Assembly: GCA_014190575.1 (NCBI GenBank)
Contig: BJGQ01000018.1
Coordinates: 1 to 56,862 of the forward strand
DNA length: 56,862 nt
Origin: Bacteroidota bacterium
GTDB taxonomy: Bacteria; Bacteroidota; Bacteroidia; Chitinophagales; UBA10324
Direction of reading: 5' to 3'
Below are positions 1-7,850 of this stretch, in pieces. Below the pieces are notes generated by a model. The model had not been told where the DNA came from and searched no databases. It saw only the letters and a program-made list of their open reading frames with translations. Position numbers and translations under genes: made by a program. Position 1 is the first letter of the stretch. Each line of letters begins with the position of its first letter.

Positions 1-228
1 TTTTTCTCTGCGCCTCAGCGTCTTTGCGGTAAAGTATTTTTTACCATCACCACATCAATAACAATTCAACAAATAGAAGTCATTAATTTATTAGGCGAAA
101 AAGTGTATGCGCTCCGGTGTAACACCCCAACACAAACCCTGCGCCTCACCACACTCAGCAAGGGAGTTTATTTCATCCGCCTCAAAACTACCGATGGTTT
201 GGTGATGAAGAAGGTGGTGGTGGAGTAA
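1..228 (+). CDS. 3' fragment of a protein with a T9SS type A C-terminal sorting domain (5' end off window or degraded)
   Basis: Frame 1 is open from the window edge to a TAA at 226-228. The last 55 or so residues read as a T9SS sorting domain: a strand resembling IEVINLLGEKVY, then LSKGVYFIRLKT and a basic KKVVVE end. T9SS recognises this fold on secreted cargo at the outer membrane. The usual YPNP motif that begins the domain is missing. In its place the frame reads through a repeat-like segment (about 5-36) that is very unlikely to be native coding sequence. The visible piece may therefore be the end of a gene interrupted by an intergenic-type repeat. What lies to the left is unknown, so the mature protein cannot be named. 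Confidence 0.55.
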   Translation, partial: FFSAPQRLCGKVFFTITTSITIQQIEVINLLGEKVYALRCNTPTQTLRLTTLSKGVYFIRLKTTDGLVMKKVVVE

Positions 229-332
229 CTCCTAAAACTCCTTTTGTATTACTCCTATTACTCTTAGTTAAATGTATTATCTGCAAAACTCTGCGAAGTA
301 TTAAACTCAGTGCTACTCTGTAGTTAAATTGT
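5..332. repeat. Three degenerate units of a 'CTCTGCG...TTTGCGGTAAA'-type interspersed repeat
   Basis: One unit lies at about 5-36 (CTCTGCGCCTCAGCGTCTTT then GCGGTAAA). Two more lie at 234-275 and 285-332. The latter two align with each other: both begin AAAACTC, continue through GTATTA and TACTCT or TTACTCT, and end in TAGTTAAAT. From memory, sequences of the form 'ctctgcg ... tctttgcggttaaa' recur between genes in many bacterial genomes, Bacteroidota included. Copy number elsewhere in this genome cannot be seen. The first unit lies inside an open reading frame (see the fragment at 1-228). Confidence 0.45.
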
Positions 333-459
333 ATTTTTATTTAATTTTTAATTTCTATATTTTATTCATTCAAAGTTGGCAGGGTATTTATATATAGAAA
401 CATATAAAAGCAAAAAATTTACTTTCACAAAAAATTTTTCACAAAAACCAAACAAAAAA

Positions 460-915
460 ATGAAGAAAAAACTTTTAGTAGTACTGTTGAGTGTATTGTC
501 AATTCCTGCGATTGCCCAGGAAATGTATGAATACAAAATTGTTACAGTTATTGAGTCCATTGTTCCAATGGGAATGGGAAGATCAAGAATGATTGAAACA
601 AAAACAGCTTTGGATGCGGGTAAATTCACTACATCCAGAACAGATGGAAAAGACAGCGATCAAGGTGATGTAGACCGTACTGATGCAAAGGTTGATGCTT
701 TTGACGAAACAAAGCTCTTAAACTTTTACAGCGGAGTTGGTATCAACTTTCAGAATGTAGCTTCGAATGATGCTTTGATTTCATCAAAAATTAATACCCT
801 TATTACGCAAGGCTGGGATTTAGCTTTTGTACAAAGTGGTGTAGAAAGTGATGCAGGAAAAGATGATGGAAAAGGTATTTACATCACTCGTCTTATTTTC
901 AAAAAGAAAAAGTAA
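460..915 (+). CDS. Small secreted protein of unknown function
   Basis: The protein has 151 residues. I chose the ATG at 460 because it begins a standard Sec signal peptide: MKKK, a hydrophobic run, then AIAQ with cleavage probably after Ala-Gln at about residue 22. An in-frame upstream ATG at 376 would put 28 polar residues in front of this signal, which is unlikely. The mature part is charged, rich in Asp and Lys, and ends in KKKK. It has no cysteine and no motif I recognise. It is probably periplasmic or outer-membrane associated. It stands alone: the next gene is convergent, and an inverted repeat follows its stop. Confidence 0.7.
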   Translation: MKKKLLVVLLSVLSIPAIAQEMYEYKIVTVIESIVPMGMGRSRMIETKTALDAGKFTTSRTDGKDSDQGDVDRTDAKVDAFDETKLLNFYSGVGINFQNVASNDALISSKINTLITQGWDLAFVQSGVESDAGKDDGKGIYITRLIFKKKK

Positions 916-932
916 ATAGAATTTGCGTTTTA

Positions 933-971
933 TATCAAACCCTCTTTCTAAACCAGAGAGAGGGTTTGATA
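933..971. terminator. Inverted repeat after the small secreted gene, probable terminator
   Basis: A perfect 13-bp stem (933-945 with 959-971, arm TATCAAACCCTCT) surrounds a 13-nt loop, starting 18 bases after the stop codon at 915. No long T-run follows on either strand, so it is a weaker candidate than the other hairpins in this window. It lies between two convergent genes. The remaining stretch up to 1148 shows nothing else I can support. Confidence 0.5.
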
Positions 972-1148
972 TTTAAGGAGGCAATATTTTTCTATTCAAC
1001 TATTTCAACCGCAAATATCTGGTTGTGTTTCTCCAATAACAATTAGTTAAAATGTATTTGTATACTTTTTATTGGAAAGCTTTGGCAATTCTCTCAAAAA
1101 TATTTTAGTTCTCCTGAAAGGTTGTCTGATGAACAACTCAAGAAATTT

Positions 1149-2009
1149 TTAACTCAAATCTTCAGCTGCAGCTTTTCGCTCTCTTCTTCTGGTTACACGA
1201 GCGGCTACAATTACACTTACTTCATATAAACCATATAATGGAATTGTTACAATGGTTTGACTGAACATATCAGGAGATGGAGTAATAATGGCTGCAAGAA
1301 ACAAGCAAACTACAATTGCATACTTGCGATACTTCTTTAAAAATTTATCTGTTACAATGCCAAGCTTAGCGAGAAAATAAATTACCAACGGAAACTCAAA
1401 CACCAATCCTGAAGTGAGGGATAAGCCGCTTACGGTTTCCATATAAGAATCGAGACTGAATATATTTGAAACCAAGGTGCTTACTTGGTAGCCACCTAAA
1501 AATATTACTGTAAATGGTGCAATGATGTAGTAGCCGAATAGTAATCCGATGTAAAACAATAACGAACCAACTATTACTACCCCGTTTACTTTGCTTCTTT
1601 CAGTTTCATATAATGCAGGGCTAACAAACCGCCAGAATTCCCATAGTACATATGGAAATGTTATAATCAATCCCGTCATGAATGCCGCCTTCATGTGAAT
1701 CATGAATTGCGAAGTGAGCTCAATACTTGTGAGCTGAAATTGAATGGCACCTGTGCACAAAGTATCACCCATACCTAACCAATGACCGAGTTTACAAAAC
1801 AAAGTATAAGTCGGAAAATCGGTGTGCATGGGTCCGAGAATAATGGTGTCGAACAAAAAAGATTTGTTCAAAAACAAAATAACTGCAGCAACCAAAACAG
1901 CTGCAAGCGCACGGGCAATATGCCAGCGCAATTCTTCAATGTGATCGAGAAACGACATTTCAGCCGTATCGGAACCTTTTCGTTTATTAAGTAAATCGAG
2001 CAACCACAT
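1149..2009 (-). CDS. tatC: Sec-independent protein translocase TatC
   Basis: TatC is the polytopic inner-membrane receptor of the twin-arginine translocation pathway. It binds RR signal peptides and, with TatA/B-type partners, exports folded proteins. The protein has 286 residues with the family signature near the N terminus (SFLDHIEELRWHI, about residues 19-31), the expected hydrophobic segments, and a conserved PxPD-type stretch (TPSPDMFSQT) before the last segments. The N-terminal extension before SFLDH is short. The C-terminal tail is charged (ARVTRRRERKAA). The gene lies 32 bp downstream of the OmpA-like lipoprotein gene on the same strand, so the two are probably co-transcribed. No tatA is visible in the window. 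Confidence 0.95.
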   Translation of the reverse strand: MWLLDLLNKRKGSDTAEMSFLDHIEELRWHIARALAAVLVAAVILFLNKSFLFDTIILGPMHTDFPTYTLFCKLGHWLGMGDTLCTGAIQFQLTSIELTSQFMIHMKAAFMTGLIITFPYVLWEFWRFVSPALYETERSKVNGVVIVGSLLFYIGLLFGYYIIAPFTVIFLGGYQVSTLVSNIFSLDSYMETVSGLSLTSGLVFEFPLVIYFLAKLGIVTDKFLKKYRKYAIVVCLFLAAIITPSPDMFSQTIVTIPLYGLYEVSVIVAARVTRRRERKAAAEDLS

Positions 2010-2041
2010 ATTTTCGAGGCGGCAAATATATCCGTCAGCTA

Positions 2042-3052
2042 CTACTTAGTGCCGAGTATGCTGTTTATTTCTGAAAGGTTAGGTTGTAAAATAATTTCGG
2101 TGCGACGATTTTTTCCTCGGCCATCCGCATTTTCGTTTAAAGCCACAGGTTCTGTATCTGCTCTGCCAGATGCGGTAATTCGTGCATCATCAACTTTTCC
2201 ATCAATCATTAATATCCGCGCAACAGAAGTTGCTCGCAACACACTTAAATCCCAGTTGTCTTTCATTGCGCCTGTTCCTGCAAGTTTTACATTATCAGTA
2301 TGCCCCTCCACTAAAATTTTTATATCAGTGTTTTTGTTCAGCACTTCCGCTAATTTTTTCAACGCTTCTTTTCCTTTTGGGTCAACGATGATACTTCCCG
2401 ATTTGAACAACAGATTTTCAGAAAGTGATACATATACTTTCCCGTTCTTGGTGTAAACTTTTAAATCACCAGCGTTTTCAAAACCCATCAATGCATCTGA
2501 AACTTTATTTTTCAGTGCATTCATCATCGAATCATTTTTTGTCAACGCACTTTCCAGTTCCATTACTTTTTTATTCTTCGCTTCCAAATCACTTTTCAAT
2601 TGGTCTAAATCTGTTTGTTGTTTTTGTAAAGTGGTTTGCAATTCGTTTAGTGTTTTTTCTTTTTCATCCAGTTGTTTTGATTTCTCAGCTAACTGCGATT
2701 GAAATTTTTGCGATTCATTGGTACTGTTGTTCAGCAATGCTTTATTCTGATCAATTACTTTTTCATACAAAGTATTCAGCTCTTTATTCATCGCCATTAT
2801 TTTGCGATACTGAGTTCCATAATTAGTAGTGTCATCCACTAAATCTTTTCTTGCATTGGTTAAATCATTCACTTGCTTGTTCAGGTCTTCGACTTTAGCA
2901 GTAAGCGCATCTGTTTTTTCCTTGCACGATTTATTTTCAACATTCAGCTTTTCAATCATTGCCTGTGCATCTTCAAATTTGCGGGCAGGCACACATGCTG
3001 CGAGTAAACTCATACCTACTATTCCAACCAGAAATATTTTCTTCTTCATCAC
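2042..3052 (-). CDS. OmpA-family outer-membrane lipoprotein with a coiled coil
   Basis: A lipoprotein of 336 residues. The signal ends in a clear lipobox (LLAAC, Cys at about residue 20). A long heptad-rich Lys/Glu/Gln/Asn coiled coil spans about residues 30-185. A C-terminal OmpA/MotB peptidoglycan-binding domain covers about 205-330: LLFKSGS, the conserved VEGHTDN motif, then SVLRATSVARIL and GRADTEPV. The family anchors the outer membrane to meso-DAP peptidoglycan. The coiled coil would act as a spacer across the periplasm. Start is the first of two Met codons (MMKKK); the second, three bases in, is equally possible. It precedes tatC on the same strand. Confidence 0.88.
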   Translation of the reverse strand: MMKKKIFLVGIVGMSLLAACVPARKFEDAQAMIEKLNVENKSCKEKTDALTAKVEDLNKQVNDLTNARKDLVDDTTNYGTQYRKIMAMNKELNTLYEKVIDQNKALLNNSTNESQKFQSQLAEKSKQLDEKEKTLNELQTTLQKQQTDLDQLKSDLEAKNKKVMELESALTKNDSMMNALKNKVSDALMGFENAGDLKVYTKNGKVYVSLSENLLFKSGSIIVDPKGKEALKKLAEVLNKNTDIKILVEGHTDNVKLAGTGAMKDNWDLSVLRATSVARILMIDGKVDDARITASGRADTEPVALNENADGRGKNRRTEIILQPNLSEINSILGTK

Positions 3053-3153
3053 TTAAAAATTTTCTCAAAGAAAAGATTTCATTCATTGATGGAAGGTGAA
3101 TTTGAATTTCATATTTCCAACAGAAAAAATTTCCTGTGCGATTAAGTTGACAC

Positions 3154-3190
3154 AAAAAAAGAAGCCTTCCGGATTTCTCCGAAAGGCTTC
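3154..3190 (-). terminator. Rho-independent terminator of the metalloprotease gene
   Basis: On the minus strand a 12-bp stem with one mismatch (3179-3190 with 3161-3172, arm GAAGCCTTTCGG) and a six-base loop is followed by seven T residues (A-run at 3154-3160). It lies 26 bases after the metalloprotease stop at 3216 and upstream of the OmpA-like gene, insulating the two. Confidence 0.8.
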
Positions 3191-3215
3191 TGACTCAGGT
3201 TGGTGCTTTACCTGC

Positions 3216-5138
3216 TTATTTTTCCATCATAAAACGGGTAACTGTTGCAACAGTGCCGTTACTGATTTCAAGTATGTACATTCCATTATCAAGATTAATA
3301 AAATCTTCATAATAAGTATTAGGTCCTTCGTTCGCAGTGTTCATTTCACTGTAAATTTTTCTTCCTAATAAATCATACACATTGATGGTAATGTTTTCGC
3401 TTGACAAAGAATTGTATTCAACATTCAATTTATTTGAAGTTGGATTCGGATACAAATTCAAAGTAGTTTCAGTTGGATTAATTTCAACTGTTCCACTTTG
3501 CATGGTGCGGAAATTTGTTGCGCCGGTTAATACAGTTAATGTGTAACAACTGGTTGCACTTGAACCGCTGTATGGATAAACTTTAATTTTATAAGTACCA
3601 ACAGTTGTGGTGTTATAAATTATTGTTTCACTTGTTGTGCTACCGTTTTGCGATGTAACAAGTAATGTTCCGCTCGGACTATACAATTTCACATCATAAT
3701 CAAAAGGAAGGTTAGTTAAAGTGATTTTGATTTTTGAAGCGGAAGTTGAATTGGTAAATGAAAACCAATCAATATCAGAAGTGGTAGAAATTAATCCGGT
3801 TATACTTCCATTGTTGGTGATTGGTTTAGCAGTGGTAGAAGTATTGTTTGATTCATAAATATCAGTACATCCTCCGCCTGATGATAAAGTAGTGAATGAA
3901 GCAATAGATGAATAAGAACCAGTTGTGGCACAAACGGCCTGTACCTGAAAATTGTAAGTTGTATTTGCAGTTAATCCTGTTAATGATAATGATGGTGTAG
4001 CTGATGTGGTTGTAGTCCAAGTTGAAGCCGACGAAACCTTGTATTGAACATTATAAGATGTTGCACCACTAACGGCAGCCCAGCTTAAAGTTGCCGCAGA
4101 TGTAGTAACACCACTTGTACTTAAACTTACCGCAGTGCCACAAGAACCCCCTGTTACAGGAACGCAACCTTGTGAGCTTGCCATTGCGAATCTTGCTCCG
4201 CCTGAAACAAACAATGCATTTGAAACTGCAGCTTGACCGGCAGAGAACATATACATACACGCATCATCAGTATAATCCATGTAGTTCATGTACATATCAC
4301 TTGTGTTACTGCAAGAAGGATTTGGATAAGCTGGGCAACCATAATTTTCATCGGCCTGATTTGGTGTATCACCAATTCCATCAGATCCTGTGCAAGCAGT
4401 TCCATCATCGCCCCAGATGTGGTACAAACCAGCCCAGTGGCCAACTTCGTGGGTAGCAGTTCTTCCTAAATTATAAGGAGTGGCTGTACCCGGATGTGCT
4501 ACACTTCCGATTGAAGAATATAAAAACACAACACCGTCAGTTGCCGCAGGTCCGCCCGGAAACTGAGCATAGCCTAAAACACCACCGCTTAAATTTCCTG
4601 TCCATATATTTAAATATGAAGAGGATGACCAAGCATCCATTCCGCCTGTGCTTGTATGCTTGATGTTATCATTTGTTGAGAAAGAAGTTGTAGTTGTGTT
4701 TCTGCGCTCAACACCTGTAGTAGTTGCTCCCGTCGGGCTGCGAACAGCCAAACAAAAGCGAAGGTTGGTTGCTGATTTCAATCCTGAAAATATTGCAGGA
4801 GTTCCGGCAGCATCAGGATTTAATAAAGCGTAGTCCAAATTCAACTGATCAATCTGATACTGACATTGAGCATCAGAAATGTTTTGTGCTGCAGTGTTGT
4901 AAACCACATGAAACACAACAGGAATAGTAATAATTGCTCTGTCGCCATTCGGATGTGCAGCAATATAATCATTGGTGAAATTCTGAATCTGTTGCATTCT
5001 TGCTTCCAATGTTGGATCCTGTTGTTTTAACAATTCAAGATTTTCCATTGTTCCGCAAATGCGATGTGGAATTGAATTTTGTGCAAAGCCAGTAAATGAA
5101 ACTGCAAGCACAACGAGTAAGAAAAAAATTTTCTTCAT
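3216..5138 (-). CDS. Secreted M43 (pappalysin/cytophagalysin-like) zinc metalloprotease with T9SS sorting domain
   Basis: An exported protease of 640 residues. Order: Sec signal (1-19, ends GFAQ), a propeptide-like region, then the catalytic domain with HEVGHWAGLYH. That places zinc ligands at His230, His234 and His240, with catalytic Glu231. A Met-turn-like MNYMDY follows, with a downstream CMYMFSAGQ segment typical of M43. After it come a fibronectin type III domain (about 335-420, TTSAATLSWAAVSGATSYNVQY onward), a bacterial pre-peptidase C-terminal beta domain (about 425-540, including DIDWFSF), and a T9SS type A domain (YPNPTSNKLNVEY to the end). It should be secreted or cell-surface attached, where it would degrade proteins or peptides. 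It has its own terminator and a candidate promoter. Substrate is unknown. Confidence 0.92.
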   Translation of the reverse strand: MKKIFFLLVVLAVSFTGFAQNSIPHRICGTMENLELLKQQDPTLEARMQQIQNFTNDYIAAHPNGDRAIITIPVVFHVVYNTAAQNISDAQCQYQIDQLNLDYALLNPDAAGTPAIFSGLKSATNLRFCLAVRSPTGATTTGVERRNTTTTSFSTNDNIKHTSTGGMDAWSSSSYLNIWTGNLSGGVLGYAQFPGGPAATDGVVFLYSSIGSVAHPGTATPYNLGRTATHEVGHWAGLYHIWGDDGTACTGSDGIGDTPNQADENYGCPAYPNPSCSNTSDMYMNYMDYTDDACMYMFSAGQAAVSNALFVSGGARFAMASSQGCVPVTGGSCGTAVSLSTSGVTTSAATLSWAAVSGATSYNVQYKVSSASTWTTTTSATPSLSLTGLTANTTYNFQVQAVCATTGSYSSIASFTTLSSGGGCTDIYESNNTSTTAKPITNNGSITGLISTTSDIDWFSFTNSTSASKIKITLTNLPFDYDVKLYSPSGTLLVTSQNGSTTSETIIYNTTTVGTYKIKVYPYSGSSATSCYTLTVLTGATNFRTMQSGTVEINPTETTLNLYPNPTSNKLNVEYNSLSSENITINVYDLLGRKIYSEMNTANEGPNTYYEDFINLDNGMYILEISNGTVATVTRFMMEK

Positions 5139-5185
5139 TTCTATTGAGATTGTTTGGTTTAAAATTTCTGTTTAGAATTAAGTTT

Positions 5186-5218
5186 CGAATCTAAAGCAAT
5201 TCATTCTACAATAACAAA
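5186..5218 (-). promoter_or_regulatory. Candidate Bacteroidota promoter for the metalloprotease
   Basis: On the minus strand TTTG (5215-5218) and TAGATTCG (5186-5193; 7 of 8 bases match TAnnTTTG) are separated by 21 bp, about 48 bases before the start codon. The same 21-bp spacer recurs at other candidate promoters in this window. The 250-bp gap between this gene and radA holds no gene. Confidence 0.35.
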
Positions 5219-5388
5219 TAAAAGAGGTAACCGATAGTCAAATAGGAGGTAGATAAAATCACAATTTAAAATCATCCGAATTTATTTCTGAATAGAAATA
5301 CTTTTCTGATTTTTATAACTATTCATACTCATTAATATCGAATAACTATTCAACCAATAACTTTCTAATTAATTATGTTCGCAATGAA

Positions 5389-6753
5389 ATGAGTAAAGTA
5401 AGAACCGTTTTTTATTGCTCCAATTGCGGAGCACAGGCAGCAAAGTGGATTGGCAAATGCCCGAGTTGTAATGAGTGGAATACTTATGTGGAAGAAGTAG
5501 TGGAGCGCGAAAAAACCTCAACACCGTGGAAGAAAAAAGAAAAACATGAAGCCGCAAAACCCAAAACCATTCAGGATATAAAACCAATTCCGGAAGAAAG
5601 AATAATTACTCCCGACAATGAATTGAATCGTGTTTTAGGTGGAGGAATTGTTCCCGGCTCTGTGATATTAGTTGGCGGTGAACCGGGAATTGGAAAATCA
5701 ACTTTACTGTTACAGTTGGCACTTCGAATGGAAGGAGTGAAAGTTTTGTATTTATCAGGAGAAGAAAGCGATCATCAAATAAGAATGCGCGCCGAACGAA
5801 TTGGCACAAAAAATAAAGAATGCTACATCTTACCTGAAACTTCAACAGCTTTAATTTTCCGACACATTCAGGAACTGCAACCGGAAGTGGTGATTGTTGA
5901 TTCGATACAAACCATGCAAACTGAATTGGTGGAGTCAACAGCAGGAAGCATTTCGCAAATAAGAGAATGTGCAGGAGAGTTTCAGCGCTATGCAAAAGAA
6001 AGTGGAGTTCCTGTTTTTTTAATTGGCCACATTACAAAAGAAGGAATTATTGCCGGGCCAAAAATTCTGGAGCACATGGTGGATACCGTGTTACAGTTTG
6101 AAGGTGACCGACACTATTCATATCGGATTTTGCGTACTGTAAAAAATCGTTTCGGCTCAACAAGCGAATTAGGAATTTACGAAATGCAGGGAAGCGGATT
6201 AAGTGAAGTCAGCAATCCTTCAGAAATATTATTGACGCAGCGTGATGAGATGTTGAGTGGAATTGCAATAGCCGCCACGATGGAAGGCATGCGACCATTG
6301 TTGGTAGAAACACAAGCACTCGTTACACAAGCAGTGTATGGAACTCCGCAACGAACAACAACCGGATTTGATTTGCAACGAATGAGAATGCTGCTTGCCG
6401 TTTTAGAAAAGCGATGCGGATTTTTCTTTGGAGTGAAAGATGTGTTTTTAAATATTGCAGGAGGGATTCGGGTGGAAGATCCTGCAATTGATTTGGCAGT
6501 CGTTGCTTCTATACTTTCTTCCTATGAAGACAAGTCGCTTGCTCCAAACATTTGTTTTTGCGGCGAAGTTGGATTGAGTGGTGAGATTCGTGCAGTGAAC
6601 AGAATAGAACAGCGCATCAGTGAATCAGCAAAACTCGGTTTCGAAAAAATATTTGTTTCGGGCTACAACAAAAAAGGATTAAACTCAGGCAAGCTAGGTA
6701 TCGAGGTGGAGCTCGTCAATAAGGTGGAAGATTTGATTCGACGGATATTGTAA
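5389..6753 (+). CDS. radA: DNA repair protein RadA (Sms)
   Basis: RadA is a DnaB-like/RecA-like ATPase that drives branch migration of recombination intermediates in DNA repair. The protein has 454 residues, the normal length. An N-terminal zinc finger has Cys10, Cys13, Cys24 and Cys27. The Walker A motif is GGEPGIGKST at 96-105. The RadA-specific KNRFG motif follows (TVKNRFGSTSELG), and the C-terminal Lon-protease-like domain lacks the protease residues, as usual for RadA. The start at ATG 5389 gives the canonical short leader to the zinc finger. It is transcribed alone, converging with a small minus-strand ORF that overlaps its last 60 bases. Confidence 0.97.
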   Translation: MSKVRTVFYCSNCGAQAAKWIGKCPSCNEWNTYVEEVVEREKTSTPWKKKEKHEAAKPKTIQDIKPIPEERIITPDNELNRVLGGGIVPGSVILVGGEPGIGKSTLLLQLALRMEGVKVLYLSGEESDHQIRMRAERIGTKNKECYILPETSTALIFRHIQELQPEVVIVDSIQTMQTELVESTAGSISQIRECAGEFQRYAKESGVPVFLIGHITKEGIIAGPKILEHMVDTVLQFEGDRHYSYRILRTVKNRFGSTSELGIYEMQGSGLSEVSNPSEILLTQRDEMLSGIAIAATMEGMRPLLVETQALVTQAVYGTPQRTTTGFDLQRMRMLLAVLEKRCGFFFGVKDVFLNIAGGIRVEDPAIDLAVVASILSSYEDKSLAPNICFCGEVGLSGEIRAVNRIEQRISESAKLGFEKIFVSGYNKKGLNSGKLGIEVELVNKVEDLIRRIL

Positions 6754-6969
6754 ACTTCTTGTTTTGTAAAATTGAGGTTCAACTTCAACAACAAGAAACA
6801 TTATTATCAGAAAGCATCCGAAAATAAATAACCCGAACGAAGTCCATTCTCTCGGAACATCGTGACCGAAAATTTTATACATCACACCTTCACGCTTGCG
6901 CAACAACGAGTAACTGATGGCTCCGAAAACTGTACTGAAAACTCCAATGGCGAGGATGAGGTAAATCAT
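6694..6969 (-). CDS. Small two-helix membrane protein of unknown function
   Basis: A 91-residue reading frame with two hydrophobic helices (about residues 1-20 and 44-62) around a polar loop (KREGVMYKIFGHDVPREW). The composition looks like a real inner-membrane protein, and 6754-6969 has no other gene. The last 20 codons run antisense into the 3' end of radA, an unusual 60-bp convergent overlap. The conserved part may therefore end near residue 70 and the tail may be unconstrained. I do not recognise the family. Confidence 0.5.
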   Translation of the reverse strand: MIYLILAIGVFSTVFGAISYSLLRKREGVMYKIFGHDVPREWTSFGLFIFGCFLIIMFLVVEVEPQFYKTRSLQYPSNQIFHLIDELHLDT

Positions 6970-7051
6970 TTCTAAGAATTTATTTTCTGCAAAGTTGTAT
7001 CAGTAAATTTTATTTCTCAATGAAATCTTTACCTTTAAGAAAAATAGTTTC

Positions 7052-7765
7052 ATGCTCACCAAATCATTTCAGTTTGTTAAGCAAAGCGCGAATGATTTAC
7101 TCTATTTATTTTTTCCGGATGCATGTGTTTGTTGCGGAACGAGTTTATTGAATCAGGAAAAAATTTTGTGTACTACCTGTCGATTCAAATTGCCAAAAAC
7201 AAATTTTCATAAATGGGAAAGCAATCCCATGGAAAAACATTTCTGGGGTCGGGTGAATTTTGAAATGGCAAATGCCTATTTGTATTTTGGAAAAGAAACC
7301 AGAGTGCAGGAATTATTGCACCACTTAAAATACAAAGGCCGTGATGATGTCGGCACCTACATTGGAGAATTATATGGCAGCGATTTAAAACGAGATGGTG
7401 CAGTTGATAAAATTGATTTTATAATTCCTGTTCCACTGCATCCATCACGCGAACGATTTCGCGGATACAATCAGGCATACATGATTGGAAAAGGGATTTC
7501 AGAAGCAACCGGAATTCCGATAAGAAAAGATTTTTTATACCGGGGAGTTGCCTCCACCACGCAAACAAAAAAAACAAGATTTGAGCGATGGAAAAATGTG
7601 GAAGAAATTTTTTACACCGAAAAAACCGAACAGTGGAAAGGGAAACATTTATTACTGGTGGATGATGTAATGACAACCGGCAGTACACTTGAAGCATGCA
7701 GTCGAGTGTTGTTAAATAATGCAGAGGTGAAATTGAGCGCCGCAACAATTGCTGTTGCAATGTGA
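7052..7765 (+). CDS. ComF-family phosphoribosyltransferase-like protein
   Basis: The protein has 237 residues and the ComF/GntX layout. An N-terminal zinc-finger-like cysteine set (CVCCG, then CTTCR, residues about 25-48) precedes a type I phosphoribosyltransferase fold. The PRPP-binding motif is LLVDDVMTTGST (about 199-210), and the conserved VPLHPSRERFRGYNQA segment lies upstream. The family is linked to DNA uptake in naturally competent bacteria, but members are widespread and the biochemical reaction is unproven. Proximity to radA (recombination) fits a DNA-processing role only weakly. It is followed by a REP-like palindrome. Confidence 0.85.
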   Translation: MLTKSFQFVKQSANDLLYLFFPDACVCCGTSLLNQEKILCTTCRFKLPKTNFHKWESNPMEKHFWGRVNFEMANAYLYFGKETRVQELLHHLKYKGRDDVGTYIGELYGSDLKRDGAVDKIDFIIPVPLHPSRERFRGYNQAYMIGKGISEATGIPIRKDFLYRGVASTTQTKKTRFERWKNVEEIFYTEKTEQWKGKHLLLVDDVMTTGSTLEACSRVLLNNAEVKLSAATIAVAM

Positions 7766-7769
7766 TTCG

Positions 7770-7794
7770 AAGGGGCGCCATGCATAACGCCCTT
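7770..7794. repeat. REP-like palindrome after the ComF gene
   Basis: AAGGGGCG (7770-7777) and CGCCCTT (7788-7794) form an imperfect stem around the self-complementary ATGCAT. The form resembles 'GGGGCG..ATGCAT..CGCCCC' palindromes found between genes in many genomes (from memory). It starts five bases after the stop and could also act in termination or mRNA stability. It is the only copy I noticed in the window. Confidence 0.4.
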
Positions 7795-7850
7795 GCTGTT
7801 AATTGCCTGATGAAAATAGTTTGTAGTTATTTGTGTTTTGAAAAACAGGA

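Noticed and set aside
376-459. N-terminal extension of the small secreted protein from ATG 376
   Set aside because: It would bury the signal peptide behind 28 polar residues; start at 460 gives a normal signal.
2049-2826. Overlapping plus-strand ORFs in the OmpA-like gene
   Set aside because: Shadows of the OmpA and coiled-coil coding sequence.
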